The position numbers and the translations under genes are program-made. From an uncultured Propionibacteriaceae bacterium (lineage in GTDB: Bacteria; Actinomycetota; Actinomycetes; Propionibacteriales; Propionibacteriaceae), in NCBI GenBank assembly GCA_937965785.1, contig CALCKT010000064.1, forward strand, positions 1-64,000: 64,000 bases of DNA, written 5' to 3'. Below the pieces are notes generated by a model. That model did no database searches. It saw only the letters and a list, made by a program, of their open reading frames with translations, and was not told the origin of the DNA. This document shows, one piece after another, positions 1 through 6,615 of the stretch. Within the stretch, counting starts at the first letter, position 1; every line of letters begins with the position of its first letter.

Positions 1-2
1 AC

Positions 3-83
3 ACCGATTACCGCCGCCCCTACGACACCTTCGAAACCACAATACAAGCCGTCACCGGACTCATCTTCGCTTACACCCCATGA
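3..83 (+). pseudogene. C-terminal tail of a transposase (IS5-like?), cut by window edge
   Basis: An open frame enters from the left edge and stops at TGA 81-83, giving 26 residues that include TDYRRPYDTFETTI and then a hydrophobic end. Tails of the form 'DYRRP..TF..TI.AV' are familiar from the C-terminus of actinobacterial IS5-group DDE transposases, so this is probably the end of an insertion sequence gene lying mainly outside the window. Too little is visible to say whether the gene is intact. It lies next to a toxin-antitoxin pair, which fits an accessory boundary. Confidence 0.45.
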
Positions 84-196
84 ATAAGCCTCTAGGTATC
101 CTCAAGCCCTTCGTACTCACTATTTCAAGCAGCGACAGGGGGATCGGTCGCTAGCCATGCCGTGCGGAGCTCCTCGTGTTCCGCTCCCAGGCCGGC

Positions 197-1102
197 TCAA
201 ACCCATGCGCGAATCCCGGGATCCCACCGTAGGCCCTTGGCCTTCCCGGCCAGCACCGGTTCCAACAGCTCATTGACGAGGTTCGTGGCCAATGCGACGG
301 TGAGGTGGTCCTTGCAGTCCGGGATGGGGGAGGCGAGTCTTCTGTAGGAGGCATCCCAGTCCGGAGGTGCCGTGAAAGTCTCCGGGAGCGGCAACCCTCG
401 GGAAGCTGCTTCTCTGGTGATGGCCACCTCGAGTCTGCCGCCATCGATGGTCTGTGTGAGTGTGAGGACAACAAGGTCCACGAGGTCCTTCACGCGTGTC
501 GAAGGATGACCGTTGTAAAGGGAAAGCGTCGCACAAACCTTGTCCGCCATCTGGTCGACCAAAGGGTACAGGCGATACTCGCACTGCGGGAGTTTTGGGA
601 GTGCCAGGGCATTCGACGGGATGATGGTCTCCGGGGTGTCTGTCGTAACGGCTTTGACAACGAGATCGACATTCAGCCGGTCCTTTTTGTTGACGCCGAG
701 GTAGACGTCAAAGCTCACGCGGATGCCTTCGGTGTAGGCCTGCTGTTTACCGCCGAGTGAATCCGTGTGGCTGACATACTCGAAGCGAAAGAAATCTCCT
801 AGGTCAAGGGCCGCAAGGCGCCGAAGCTCGGTCAGGGCTGCGGCCAGTGAGTGACGTCGATTGAACAAGTCGACATCACTGGTTGCTCGCGCCGATGGGA
901 CCCTGGCCAGCAGGGCCGTTCCGCCCTTGAGAAGCCATGCGTCGGTTGGCGTCTCTGAGAAGATCCGGCACAGAAAACGGTGGAAGTACTCCAGCCGGAT
1001 GCGCTCCTGGGTGCTGAGGGACTTGTCGTTCTGGGCTGCTTTCTGAGCGGCTGATCGTATTGCCGACTCGACCGCCGCCGGTGTCTGGTAGGGATCTGTC
1101 AT
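197..1102 (-). CDS. abiEii: AbiEii-type nucleotidyltransferase toxin
   Basis: Toxin half of a type IV (AbiE) toxin-antitoxin system; family members are DNA polymerase beta-fold nucleotidyltransferases that block growth and give abortive phage resistance. The 301-residue protein shows the family motifs in order: KGGTALL at about 59-65, the metal-binding SDVDL at about 75-79, and a later block ADKVCA near 186 followed by RVKDLVDL near 203. The ATG start overlaps the stop of the upstream antitoxin by 4 bases (ATGA), so the two are translationally coupled. Length and motifs are complete, so it is probably active. Only 114 bases separate its end from the transposase remnant. Confidence 0.85.
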   Translation of the reverse strand: MTDPYQTPAAVESAIRSAAQKAAQNDKSLSTQERIRLEYFHRFLCRIFSETPTDAWLLKGGTALLARVPSARATSDVDLFNRRHSLAAALTELRRLAALDLGDFFRFEYVSHTDSLGGKQQAYTEGIRVSFDVYLGVNKKDRLNVDLVVKAVTTDTPETIIPSNALALPKLPQCEYRLYPLVDQMADKVCATLSLYNGHPSTRVKDLVDLVVLTLTQTIDGGRLEVAITREAASRGLPLPETFTAPPDWDASYRRLASPIPDCKDHLTVALATNLVNELLEPVLAGKAKGLRWDPGIRAWV

Positions 1103-2079
1103 CTAGGATCCTCGCATTCGTGTGGCATGTCGGACTCCAGTGGTGGAGGAGTGGGATGTGATGCGCTTGCCATCGGATGAACCAGCTGATTGTGAATCGT
1201 GTTCGCGAGCAGCTCAGTGGTTTCCGGGACGAAGAATTCGGTGTTTCCTGTGTGAAAAGACTTCCAGACCTTTTGGTTCGTTGCTGCGAAGGCTTTTTGG
1301 AGTCCTGAGGCGCCGAGGAGGTCACTGAAGACGTTCGGGAGCTTCTCGAAGATGGTCTGCGCCTGGGGAGACGTGAGGATCTTTGCCATGAGGGGTCCGT
1401 TTTCTGCGATGCGTCTGACCCAGCTGTCCTCGTCGATTCCCGCCGACCGGGAGAGCTTTTCCAGCAGCGCCGCGCCGTCACCTGCCGCACAGCCGTTGCG
1501 GCGCGCCAGGGGAGCCAGGAGTTCGGTGAGGCGTTCGGTGTCCAGGACGGACTGCCGGGTGGCGTCCCGAAGTGCATCTGCGACGGTGCTGAGGTCCTGC
1601 CGATCTTCGACCAGGTCGGCGATGGTGCGTTCCCGTGTGGTCGCGGGCAGGCCGTCCCGGACGGTGATGTCCTCACGGGGAAGGTCCCGGGTGCGGTATC
1701 GGACATCGAGTCGCTGGCTCTGTCGCCGTGTCGGCGAGGTGAACTCGCTCCGAGTGGCCCGGAGGTCTCCGATGCCGTGGAGCCGGGCAGCGGATTCCCC
1801 GGAGACGACGATCCCCGGGCGGTCGTCTCGTAGACGTTCGAGAGCGAGCCTGCGGGGTTCGGTCGCGAGCCACGCTGCTCGGAGTTCCTCGTGCTCCGCA
1901 GCCGGGGCGCCGGTGCTGCGGTAGACGCCGTGGATGAGCCGGATCAGGTAACCGTCATCGTTGAGCCGCTTGAGGGTCATGTGGTCGATGCCTTGTGCGC
2001 GTGCCTGGGCGGAGGTGACCATACCCCACTGGGATTCGGTCACCTCCGCCAGCTGCTGCAGCGCCACACGTGACTTCAT
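1099..2079 (-). CDS. abiEi: AbiEi-type antitoxin / transcriptional repressor
   Basis: Antitoxin of the AbiE pair. Family members have an N-terminal winged helix that binds the operon promoter and a C-terminal domain that counteracts the toxin without a stable complex. Residues 1-55 give the winged-helix pattern (AQARAQGIDHMTLKRLNDDG then LIHGVYR). The central part (GDLRATRSEFTSP, TTRERTIADLVED) is the usual AbiEi middle domain. At 326 residues it is long for the family; the last ~110 residues, including FEKLPNVFSDLLGASGLQKA, are an extension of unknown role. The ATG at 2079 sits 6 bases after a good -10 box, so the message is probably leaderless. Confidence 0.82.
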   Translation of the reverse strand: MKSRVALQQLAEVTESQWGMVTSAQARAQGIDHMTLKRLNDDGYLIRLIHGVYRSTGAPAAEHEELRAAWLATEPRRLALERLRDDRPGIVVSGESAARLHGIGDLRATRSEFTSPTRRQSQRLDVRYRTRDLPREDITVRDGLPATTRERTIADLVEDRQDLSTVADALRDATRQSVLDTERLTELLAPLARRNGCAAGDGAALLEKLSRSAGIDEDSWVRRIAENGPLMAKILTSPQAQTIFEKLPNVFSDLLGASGLQKAFAATNQKVWKSFHTGNTEFFVPETTELLANTIHNQLVHPMASASHPTPPPLESDMPHECEDPR

Positions 2080-2085
2080 GCTTGA

Positions 2086-2114
2086 ATACTAACTTCATAA
2101 TTGTTAGTTTCCAA
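2086..2114 (-). promoter_or_regulatory. abiE promoter with operator dyad in the spacer; leaderless start
   Basis: Reading on the minus strand: -35 TTGGAA (2114-2109), a 17-base spacer, -10 TAGTAT (2091-2086), then six bases and the ATG of abiEi at 2079, so transcription would start at or next to the start codon. An inverted repeat ACTAAC/GTTAGT (2088-2093 and 2103-2108) spans the spacer and -10. AbiEi proteins are known to repress their own operon through inverted repeats, so this dyad is the natural operator. Confidence 0.6.
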
Positions 2115-2269
2115 GCGAAATCTGCATCAGGGGATGGTTGGGAGCGATCCACGAAGGAACTGGACCGGTCGAAGCCCTTCTGATCGTCAGCCGAGGTCCC
2201 TCACCCGCAGCGACTCGCTGCCCGATGTGTTTCCTGGGTTTTCCGCTTCTCCTCGGCGGACCACGGTCC

Positions 2270-2400
2270 TATCGGCCCATCCTCAAGGTGCGTCGCTGAC
2301 CGGTGGGAACGCTTCAAGGGAACTCGCCGACGGCATGCACGAGGCGTCGGCGCCCCGGCCGGGGGAGCCAGGACGACCACGCAGGAGATGGTTTGACCGC
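2270..2400 (+). promoter_or_regulatory. possible cobalamin riboswitch (divergent) upstream of bluB
   Basis: The leader of bluB has several features of a B12-sensing RNA: CAAGGGAA at 2315-2322, a perfect 8-bp stem (2325-2332 with 2345-2352), a GC-rich hairpin CCCCGGCCGGGG (2353-2364), and directly after it AGCCAGGACGACC (2366-2378), which is close to the B12-box form AGCCAGGAGACC. The central CCGCAACTGT-type block is missing, so this would be a reduced or variant class. The context, directly before a B12 lower-ligand gene, is supportive. A covariance-model search would decide. Confidence 0.4.
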
Positions 2401-2442
2401 CCTCCCCGAGATCGCGGGAAGGGTCTCGCTAGGGTTTTCCGC

Positions 2443-3075
2443 ATGGATCAGGCCTGCAAGGAAGCTCTCGAGACGATCATCAAACGCCGCCGCGATGTGC
2501 GCGCCGAGTTCACCGGCGACCCCCTGAACGAGGAGGAACTCGCCGACCTCCTGAACGCGGCGCATGCCGCTCCGAGCGTGGGCAACAGCCAGCCCTGGGA
2601 CTTCGTCGTGGTCCGCGACCCCGCCACTCTGGACGCCTTCGCCGAGCACGTCGCGCAGTGCCGGCAGGACTATGCCGACTCCCTCGACGAGGAACAGCGG
2701 GAGAAGTTCAACCCCATCAAGATCGAGGGCATCCGCGAATCCGGGCTGGGGATCGTCGCCACCTACGACCCGACACGCTTCGGGCCCAACGTCCTGGGGC
2801 GCCACACCATCAGCGACGCCGGGGCGTTCTCGGTGGTGTGCGCCGTGCAGAACCTGTGGCTGATGGCCACCGCCCTGGACCTCGGGGTCGGGTGGGTGTC
2901 GTTCTACCAGGAACCCTTCCTCAAGGAGCTGCTCGGGCTGCCCGAACAGGTGAGGCCGGTCGGCTGGTTGTGTGTGGGCCGCGTTACGAAACTCCAGGAG
3001 GTCCCCGACCTGATCCGTTTCGGCTGGAACCACCGCATCGCCCTGGAGGAGGTCGTCCACCACGACCGCTGGTGA
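2443..3075 (+). CDS. bluB: 5,6-dimethylbenzimidazole synthase (BluB)
   Basis: Nitroreductase-fold flavoenzyme that fragments reduced FMN with oxygen to 5,6-dimethylbenzimidazole, the lower ligand of cobalamin. The 210-residue product has the FMN-binding start KRRRDVRAEF (about 14-23), the block HAAPSVGNSQPWDF (about 41-54), and the BluB-type ending with DLGVGWVSFYQEP and DLIRFGWNHR. The open frame runs upstream to 2101, but homology begins at the ATG at 2443. It stands alone, preceded by a candidate B12 riboswitch, which fits end-product control in a B12-making propionic bacterium. Confidence 0.85.
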   Translation: MDQACKEALETIIKRRRDVRAEFTGDPLNEEELADLLNAAHAAPSVGNSQPWDFVVVRDPATLDAFAEHVAQCRQDYADSLDEEQREKFNPIKIEGIRESGLGIVATYDPTRFGPNVLGRHTISDAGAFSVVCAVQNLWLMATALDLGVGWVSFYQEPFLKELLGLPEQVRPVGWLCVGRVTKLQEVPDLIRFGWNHRIALEEVVHHDRW

Positions 3076-3089
3076 CCTCCCCTCGGACT

Positions 3090-3131
3090 GGTTGGGCTGG
3101 GTCGTGAGGAAGGAGCGGTCCATGTCGAAAC
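3090..3131 (+). repeat. intergenic dispersed repeat, copy A
   Basis: This 42-base stretch begins GGTTGGGCTGGGTCGTGAGG and ends ATGTCGAAAC. It is about 85% identical to the segment at 3221-3261. Segments of the form 'TGAGGAACGAGCGGCCCGTGTCGAAACC' are the kind of short dispersed intergenic sequence common in Propionibacteriaceae and related actinobacteria. No open frame or terminator is evident in it. Confidence 0.6.
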
Positions 3132-3220
3132 TGTCGCCGAGGGTCAAGAAACAGGCCCGGCCTCAGGTATTTGGGTGTGGTCGCCGTGGTTTCGACTCGA
3201 CCGGCTTCGGGGGTAAAGCT

Positions 3221-3261
3221 GGTTGAGTGGGGCGTGAGGAACGAGCGGCCCGTGTCGAAAC
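3221..3261 (+). repeat. intergenic dispersed repeat, copy B
   Basis: Second copy of the direct repeat at 3090-3131, in the same orientation, one base shorter (GGTTGAGTGGGGCGTGAGG at its start, GTGTCGAAAC at its end). It lies 131 bases downstream of copy A and about 57 bases before the long palindrome at 3318-3404. Confidence 0.6.
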
Positions 3262-3317
3262 CATCCGGCGCCTGGCGGGTAGGTCCAACCACAAAGCTGT
3301 GGCGGTTCCCGTCCTTC

Positions 3318-3404
3318 CCCCTGGGCGCGAATCGCGGAAGAAAAACGGTTCAACGTCACGTGACGACGTCGAACCGTCGAACCTCCGCGATTCGCGCCCA
3401 GGGA
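3318..3404. repeat. long palindrome, family member 1 of 3
   Basis: A long inverted repeat. The outer arms 3319-3338 and 3384-3403 pair almost perfectly (CTGGGCGCGAATCGCGGA with its complement), and the inner arms pair over CGGTTCAACGTC (3345-3356) with GACGTCGAACCG. The left arm has decayed at 3338-3344, where AAGAAAAA replaces the AGGTTCGA expected from the right arm. Related palindromes lie at 61531-61601 and 62764-62828. No T-run follows on either side, so it is not a typical terminator. Confidence 0.8.
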
Positions 3405-3556
3405 GAAGGGTTGCGGGGAGGCCACGCGCCCTAACCCGTCTCGGCCCGCGTTTCGTGCACAGAGGGGGAGGGGAACCGTGTCCCGCCGTGACCATCTCCC
3501 GGCCGGACCGGCATGGCTCGGTCAGCGTCCTGGGGAGCCGTGGAATCATTGACCGC

Positions 3557-3931
3557 ATGGGTCTGTTCGACTTCCTGAACAAACGCTCCTCCGGGCTGAG
3601 CGTCGAGGACGCGGTGCTGGCGCTCAGCAAGGGTGCCGTTCTGATAGACGTCCGCTCCAAGGCCGAGTACGAGGCCGGGCACGCACCCGGCGCCCGGCCG
3701 GTCGACCCCAAGGACCTGCACGACGATCCCCTCGATGCCATTCACGGCGGCGATCCCCTGGCCGAACTCGACTCCGCCATTGTCGTGATCTGCGACAACG
3801 GGCTGCGCAGCTCCATCGCCGCGGCGGAACTTCGGGGGAAGGGCATCCTCGCGGAGTCGGTCGCGGGCGGGCTGATCGCCTGGGGCCGCGACGGCAACCC
3901 GATCATCCCCGGCCCCTACCGCCGCCGATGA
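3557..3931 (+). CDS. rhodanese-domain protein
   Basis: Single rhodanese domain of 124 residues, presumed cytoplasmic sulfurtransferase or thiol-handling protein. The family features are the start of the domain LIDVRSKAEYEAGHAPGA (about 29-46) and the catalytic loop CDNGLRS with Cys79, followed by the helix SSIAAAELRGKG and the typical closing VAGGLIAWGRDG. The ATG at 3557 fits the domain start; upstream in-frame sequence runs through the palindrome and is not coding. Its stop overlaps the start of the SGNH hydrolase by 4 bases, so the two form a small operon, although no functional link is obvious. Confidence 0.8.
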   Translation: MGLFDFLNKRSSGLSVEDAVLALSKGAVLIDVRSKAEYEAGHAPGARPVDPKDLHDDPLDAIHGGDPLAELDSAIVVICDNGLRSSIAAAELRGKGILAESVAGGLIAWGRDGNPIIPGPYRRR

Positions 3932-4680
3932 AGCGCTGGGTGGGTGCCGCCCTCGCGGCGGCGGGAATAGCGCTGGGCGCGGCCTATGTCATGGGACGCG
4001 CAAGGATCAACCGACACACAGTCGACTACGCCGAACACTGGCGCCGGGCGGCCTCCGAGGTCCCCGAGGACGCGATCCACTACGTCGCGCTCGGGGATTC
4101 CGCGGCCCAGGGCGTGGGGGCCAGCCGGGTGGAGACCAGCTACGTCGCGCTGCTCGCGGAGCGGATCTCGCAGGTGAGCCGACGGAAGGTCGTGGTGACG
4201 AACCTGTCGGTGTCGATGGCCACCAGCCGCGACGTCGTCCGCTACCAGCTGCCCCGGCTGGCGGAACTCGACCGCGCCCCCGACATCCTCACCCTGGACA
4301 TCGGCGGCAACGACGTGGTGCTGCCCGGAAACACCCTCGAATCCTTCGAGAAACACTTCGCCGACATCCTCACCAAGCTGCCCCCTGGCAGTTTCGTCGC
4401 GGACGTGCCCTGGTTCACACTGCCCGTGCTGTCCCGGCGGGCGGAGAGGTTCAACGACGCGGTGACCGACCTCATCACCCTCCACGGCCATCACCGGGTC
4501 CACGTCCACGAGGCCACCCGGGACCTCGGGCCGCTGCGCTACCACACCAACACCGCGGCGGATTGGTTCCACCCCAACGACACCGGTCACCGGGCCTGGG
4601 CGGACCTGTTCTGGAAGGCGATCGAATCGTCGGGACGACCGGACCTGCCGGGTTTTCCCGCGACGGGTCCGCTCGGGTAG
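3928..4680 (+). CDS. SGNH/GDSL hydrolase, membrane-anchored or secreted
   Basis: Predicted esterase or lipase of the SGNH fold, 250 residues. Block I is YVALGDSAAQGVGAS with the nucleophile Ser58; block III is DIGGNDVVL; block V is DWFHPNDTGH, giving the Asp and His of the triad. Residues 1-22 form a hydrophobic N-terminal segment after KR with no clear cleavage site, so it may be an uncleaved anchor. The ATG overlaps the rhodanese stop (ATGA). The substrate cannot be read from sequence. Its 3' end overlaps the likely rpsF promoter. Confidence 0.78.
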   Translation: MKRWVGAALAAAGIALGAAYVMGRARINRHTVDYAEHWRRAASEVPEDAIHYVALGDSAAQGVGASRVETSYVALLAERISQVSRRKVVVTNLSVSMATSRDVVRYQLPRLAELDRAPDILTLDIGGNDVVLPGNTLESFEKHFADILTKLPPGSFVADVPWFTLPVLSRRAERFNDAVTDLITLHGHHRVHVHEATRDLGPLRYHTNTAADWFHPNDTGHRAWADLFWKAIESSGRPDLPGFPATGPLG

Positions 4681-4683
4681 ACT
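4655..4683 (+). promoter_or_regulatory. probable promoter of the rpsF-ssb-rpsR-rplI operon
   Basis: TTCCCG (4655-4660), 17 bases, then TAGACT (4678-4683), about 90 bases before rpsF. The -10 overlaps the stop codon of the SGNH gene. The -35 is a weak match, so this is a moderate call. Confidence 0.45.
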
Positions 4684-4772
4684 CAGCCCCCGGCTGACCA
4701 CCCGGTCGGTCATGCCCTCCTGCCGCGGGAACGACCCGTGGCCGCCAGTCCGAAGGAGGTTGGGCAGTACCC

Positions 4773-5060
4773 ATGCGCAAGTACGAGATCATGGTCCTCG
4801 TCGATTCCGACGTCGACGAGCGCCAGGTTCCGGGCCTGATCGAGAAGCACCTCGAGGTCATCACCGCTGGTGGTGGCACGGTCGACAACGTCGACCACTG
4901 GGGTCGCAGGCGTCTGGCCTACGACATCAACAAGAAATCCGAGGCGAGCTACACCGTCGTGCAGGTCACCTGCGAGCCGGCGCTGGTCCAGGAGATGGAC
5001 CGCCTGATGGGCATCGACGAGCGGATCGTCCGCACCAAGGTGCTCCGTCTCGAGAAGTGA
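4773..5060 (+). CDS. rpsF: ribosomal protein bS6
   Basis: Small-subunit protein S6, 95 residues, which binds 16S rRNA with S18. The sequence starts MRKYEIMVLVDSDVDE and includes the family block HWGRRRLAYDINKK and the closing RIVRTKVLRLEK; it lacks the C-terminal acidic tail of some relatives. The start is fixed by an excellent Shine-Dalgarno AAGGAGGT 14-21 bases upstream (4753-4760). First gene of the conserved rpsF-ssb-rpsR-rplI operon, which ends at the terminator at 6567. Confidence 0.97.
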   Translation: MRKYEIMVLVDSDVDERQVPGLIEKHLEVITAGGGTVDNVDHWGRRRLAYDINKKSEASYTVVQVTCEPALVQEMDRLMGIDERIVRTKVLRLEK

Positions 5061-5158
5061 GCTTTCAACACTGACGCCGAATCCCCGACCCTGAGGATTT
5101 CTGTCGGGGGAAACGGCCATAGTGTTGACGAAAGACAAGTCCGATCCCGGAGGAAAAC

Positions 5159-5752
5159 ATGGCAGGCGAAACCCAGATCACGCTGGTGGGCAATCTCACC
5201 GGAGACCCGGACCTCCGCTTCACCCCCAGTGGTGCCGCGGTGGCCAATTTCACCGTCGCCTCGACGCCCCGCACCTTCGACCGACAGACGGGTGAGTGGC
5301 GCGACGGCGAGGCCATGTTCATCAACTGCGCCGTGTGGCGTCAGTACGCCGAGCACGTCGCCGAGTCCCTCACCAAGGGGATGCGCGTCATCGTGCAGGG
5401 CAGGCTGAAGTCCCGCAGCTACGAGACCCAGCAGGGTGATCGCCGCACGGTGTTCGAGATTGATGTCGACGAGGTCGGTCCCTCCCTGCGGTACGCCACC
5501 GCGCAGGTCACCCGCACCAGCGGTGGTGGCCAGGGTGGCGGAAACTGGCAGGGCAACCAGAACCAGGGTGGCGGACAGAACTACGGCAACCAGCCCCAGC
5601 AGGGGCAGGGCGGCTACGGCAACCAGCCCCAGCAGGGGCAGGGCGGCCAAGGCAGCGACCCGTGGGGCAGCAGCGGCGGAGGCTACGGCGGCGGGAACCG
5701 GGGCGGCAACGACCCGTGGAACCAGTCCGCTGCGGAGGAACCCCCGTTCTGA
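5159..5752 (+). CDS. ssb: single-stranded DNA-binding protein
   Basis: Replicative SSB, 197 residues. The OB fold occupies about 1-110 (ETQITLVGNLTGDPDLRFT, then VWRQYAEHVAESLTKGMRVIVQGRLK). It is followed by a Gly/Gln/Asn-rich linker (about 118-180) with a perfect repeat of QPQQGQGGYGN units, and the acidic tip AAEEPPF that SSB uses to recruit partner proteins. The Shine-Dalgarno GGAGGAA lies just before the ATG. The 98-base gap to rpsF leaves room for an internal promoter, but none is clear. Confidence 0.95.
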   Translation: MAGETQITLVGNLTGDPDLRFTPSGAAVANFTVASTPRTFDRQTGEWRDGEAMFINCAVWRQYAEHVAESLTKGMRVIVQGRLKSRSYETQQGDRRTVFEIDVDEVGPSLRYATAQVTRTSGGGQGGGNWQGNQNQGGGQNYGNQPQQGQGGYGNQPQQGQGGQGSDPWGSSGGGYGGGNRGGNDPWNQSAAEEPPF

Positions 5753-5853
5753 TCCACCCGCACAACCGACCCGCCGGGTCGGCTGGCACATTCCGTCTCA
5801 CGACGGGCTTCCCACTGGGCCGGAAAGGCCCGCAAGACTAGGAGAGCACCACA

Positions 5854-6093
5854 ATGGCCGGTCCACAGCGCAAGTCTGTGAACAAGAAGAAGATCATGCC
5901 GGTGAAGACCACTCGCGTGGCCAACATCGACTACAAGGACATCGCGACGCTGAAGAGGTTCATCTCGGAGCGTGGCAAGATCCGCGCCCGCCGCGTGACC
6001 GGGCTGTCCGTCCAGGACCAGCGCAAGATCGCGCTCGCCGTCAAGAACGCGCGTGAGGTGGCCCTGCTGCCCTACGCCTCGACCGCCCGCTGA
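5854..6093 (+). CDS. rpsR: ribosomal protein bS18
   Basis: Small-subunit protein S18, 79 residues, the S6 partner. It shows the expected IDYKDIATLKRFISERGKI and RRVTGLSVQDQRKIALAVKNAREVALLPY. The N-terminus has no Cys, so this is the zinc-free type. ATG preceded by AGGAGA. Third gene of the operon; 15 bases separate it from rplI. Confidence 0.96.
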   Translation: MAGPQRKSVNKKKIMPVKTTRVANIDYKDIATLKRFISERGKIRARRVTGLSVQDQRKIALAVKNAREVALLPYASTAR

Positions 6094-6108
6094 TCGGAGG
6101 AAGAACAG

Positions 6109-6555
6109 ATGAAACTCATTCTGACCAGCACCGTCGACAAGCTCGGCATCGCAGGAGACATCGTCGAGGTCCGCAACGGCTACGGCCGCAACTACCTCGT
6201 CCCGCAGGGCAAGGCCATTGTCTGGTCCCGTGGCGCCGAGAAACAGATCGAGGGCATCAAACGCGCCCGCGACGCCCGTGAGGTCCGCGGCATCGAACAC
6301 GCGCAGGAGCTCCGCACCCAGATCGAGGAACTCACCATCAAGGTTCCCGCTCGCGCCGCCGAGTCGGGTTCGCTGTTCGGTGCAGTCACCGCCGCCAACC
6401 TGGCCCTGGCCGTGAAGAAGGCCGGCGGTCCCGCCATCGACAAGCGGTCGGTGTCGTTCGCCAAACCGGTCAAGACCGTCGGCAACCACGTCGCATCCGT
6501 CAAGCTGCACCCCGCCGTCACCGCGCGGGTCGGCTTCGAGGTGATTCCCGCCTGA
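6109..6555 (+). CDS. rplI: ribosomal protein bL9
   Basis: Large-subunit protein L9, 148 residues. The N-terminal domain reads MKLILTSTVDKLGIAGDIVEVRNGYGRNYLVPQGKA, followed by the long central helix and the C-terminal rRNA-binding domain (SGSLFGAVTAANLALAVKK). Preceded by GGAGGAAG. Last gene of the operon; the terminator begins 12 bases after the stop. Confidence 0.97.
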   Translation: MKLILTSTVDKLGIAGDIVEVRNGYGRNYLVPQGKAIVWSRGAEKQIEGIKRARDAREVRGIEHAQELRTQIEELTIKVPARAAESGSLFGAVTAANLALAVKKAGGPAIDKRSVSFAKPVKTVGNHVASVKLHPAVTARVGFEVIPA

Positions 6556-6566
6556 TCTCGGGAGAA

Positions 6567-6608
6567 AACGGCGGGGCCCAGTTCCTTCGGGAACTGGGCC
6601 CCGCCGTT
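6567..6608. terminator. bidirectional intrinsic terminator
   Basis: Perfect 19-bp stem (6567-6585 with 6590-6608) closed by a TTCG tetraloop, A-rich on the left and TTTC on the right. It serves both the rplI operon and the convergent SGNH/PKD gene, whose stop is 8 bases away. Confidence 0.92.
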
Positions 6609-6615
6609 TCTTCTG

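Noticed and set aside
3318..3404. Palindrome read as an ordinary terminator of bluB
   Set aside because: Bases 240 or more from the bluB stop, without a T-run, and it belongs to a three-copy family placed in other contexts.
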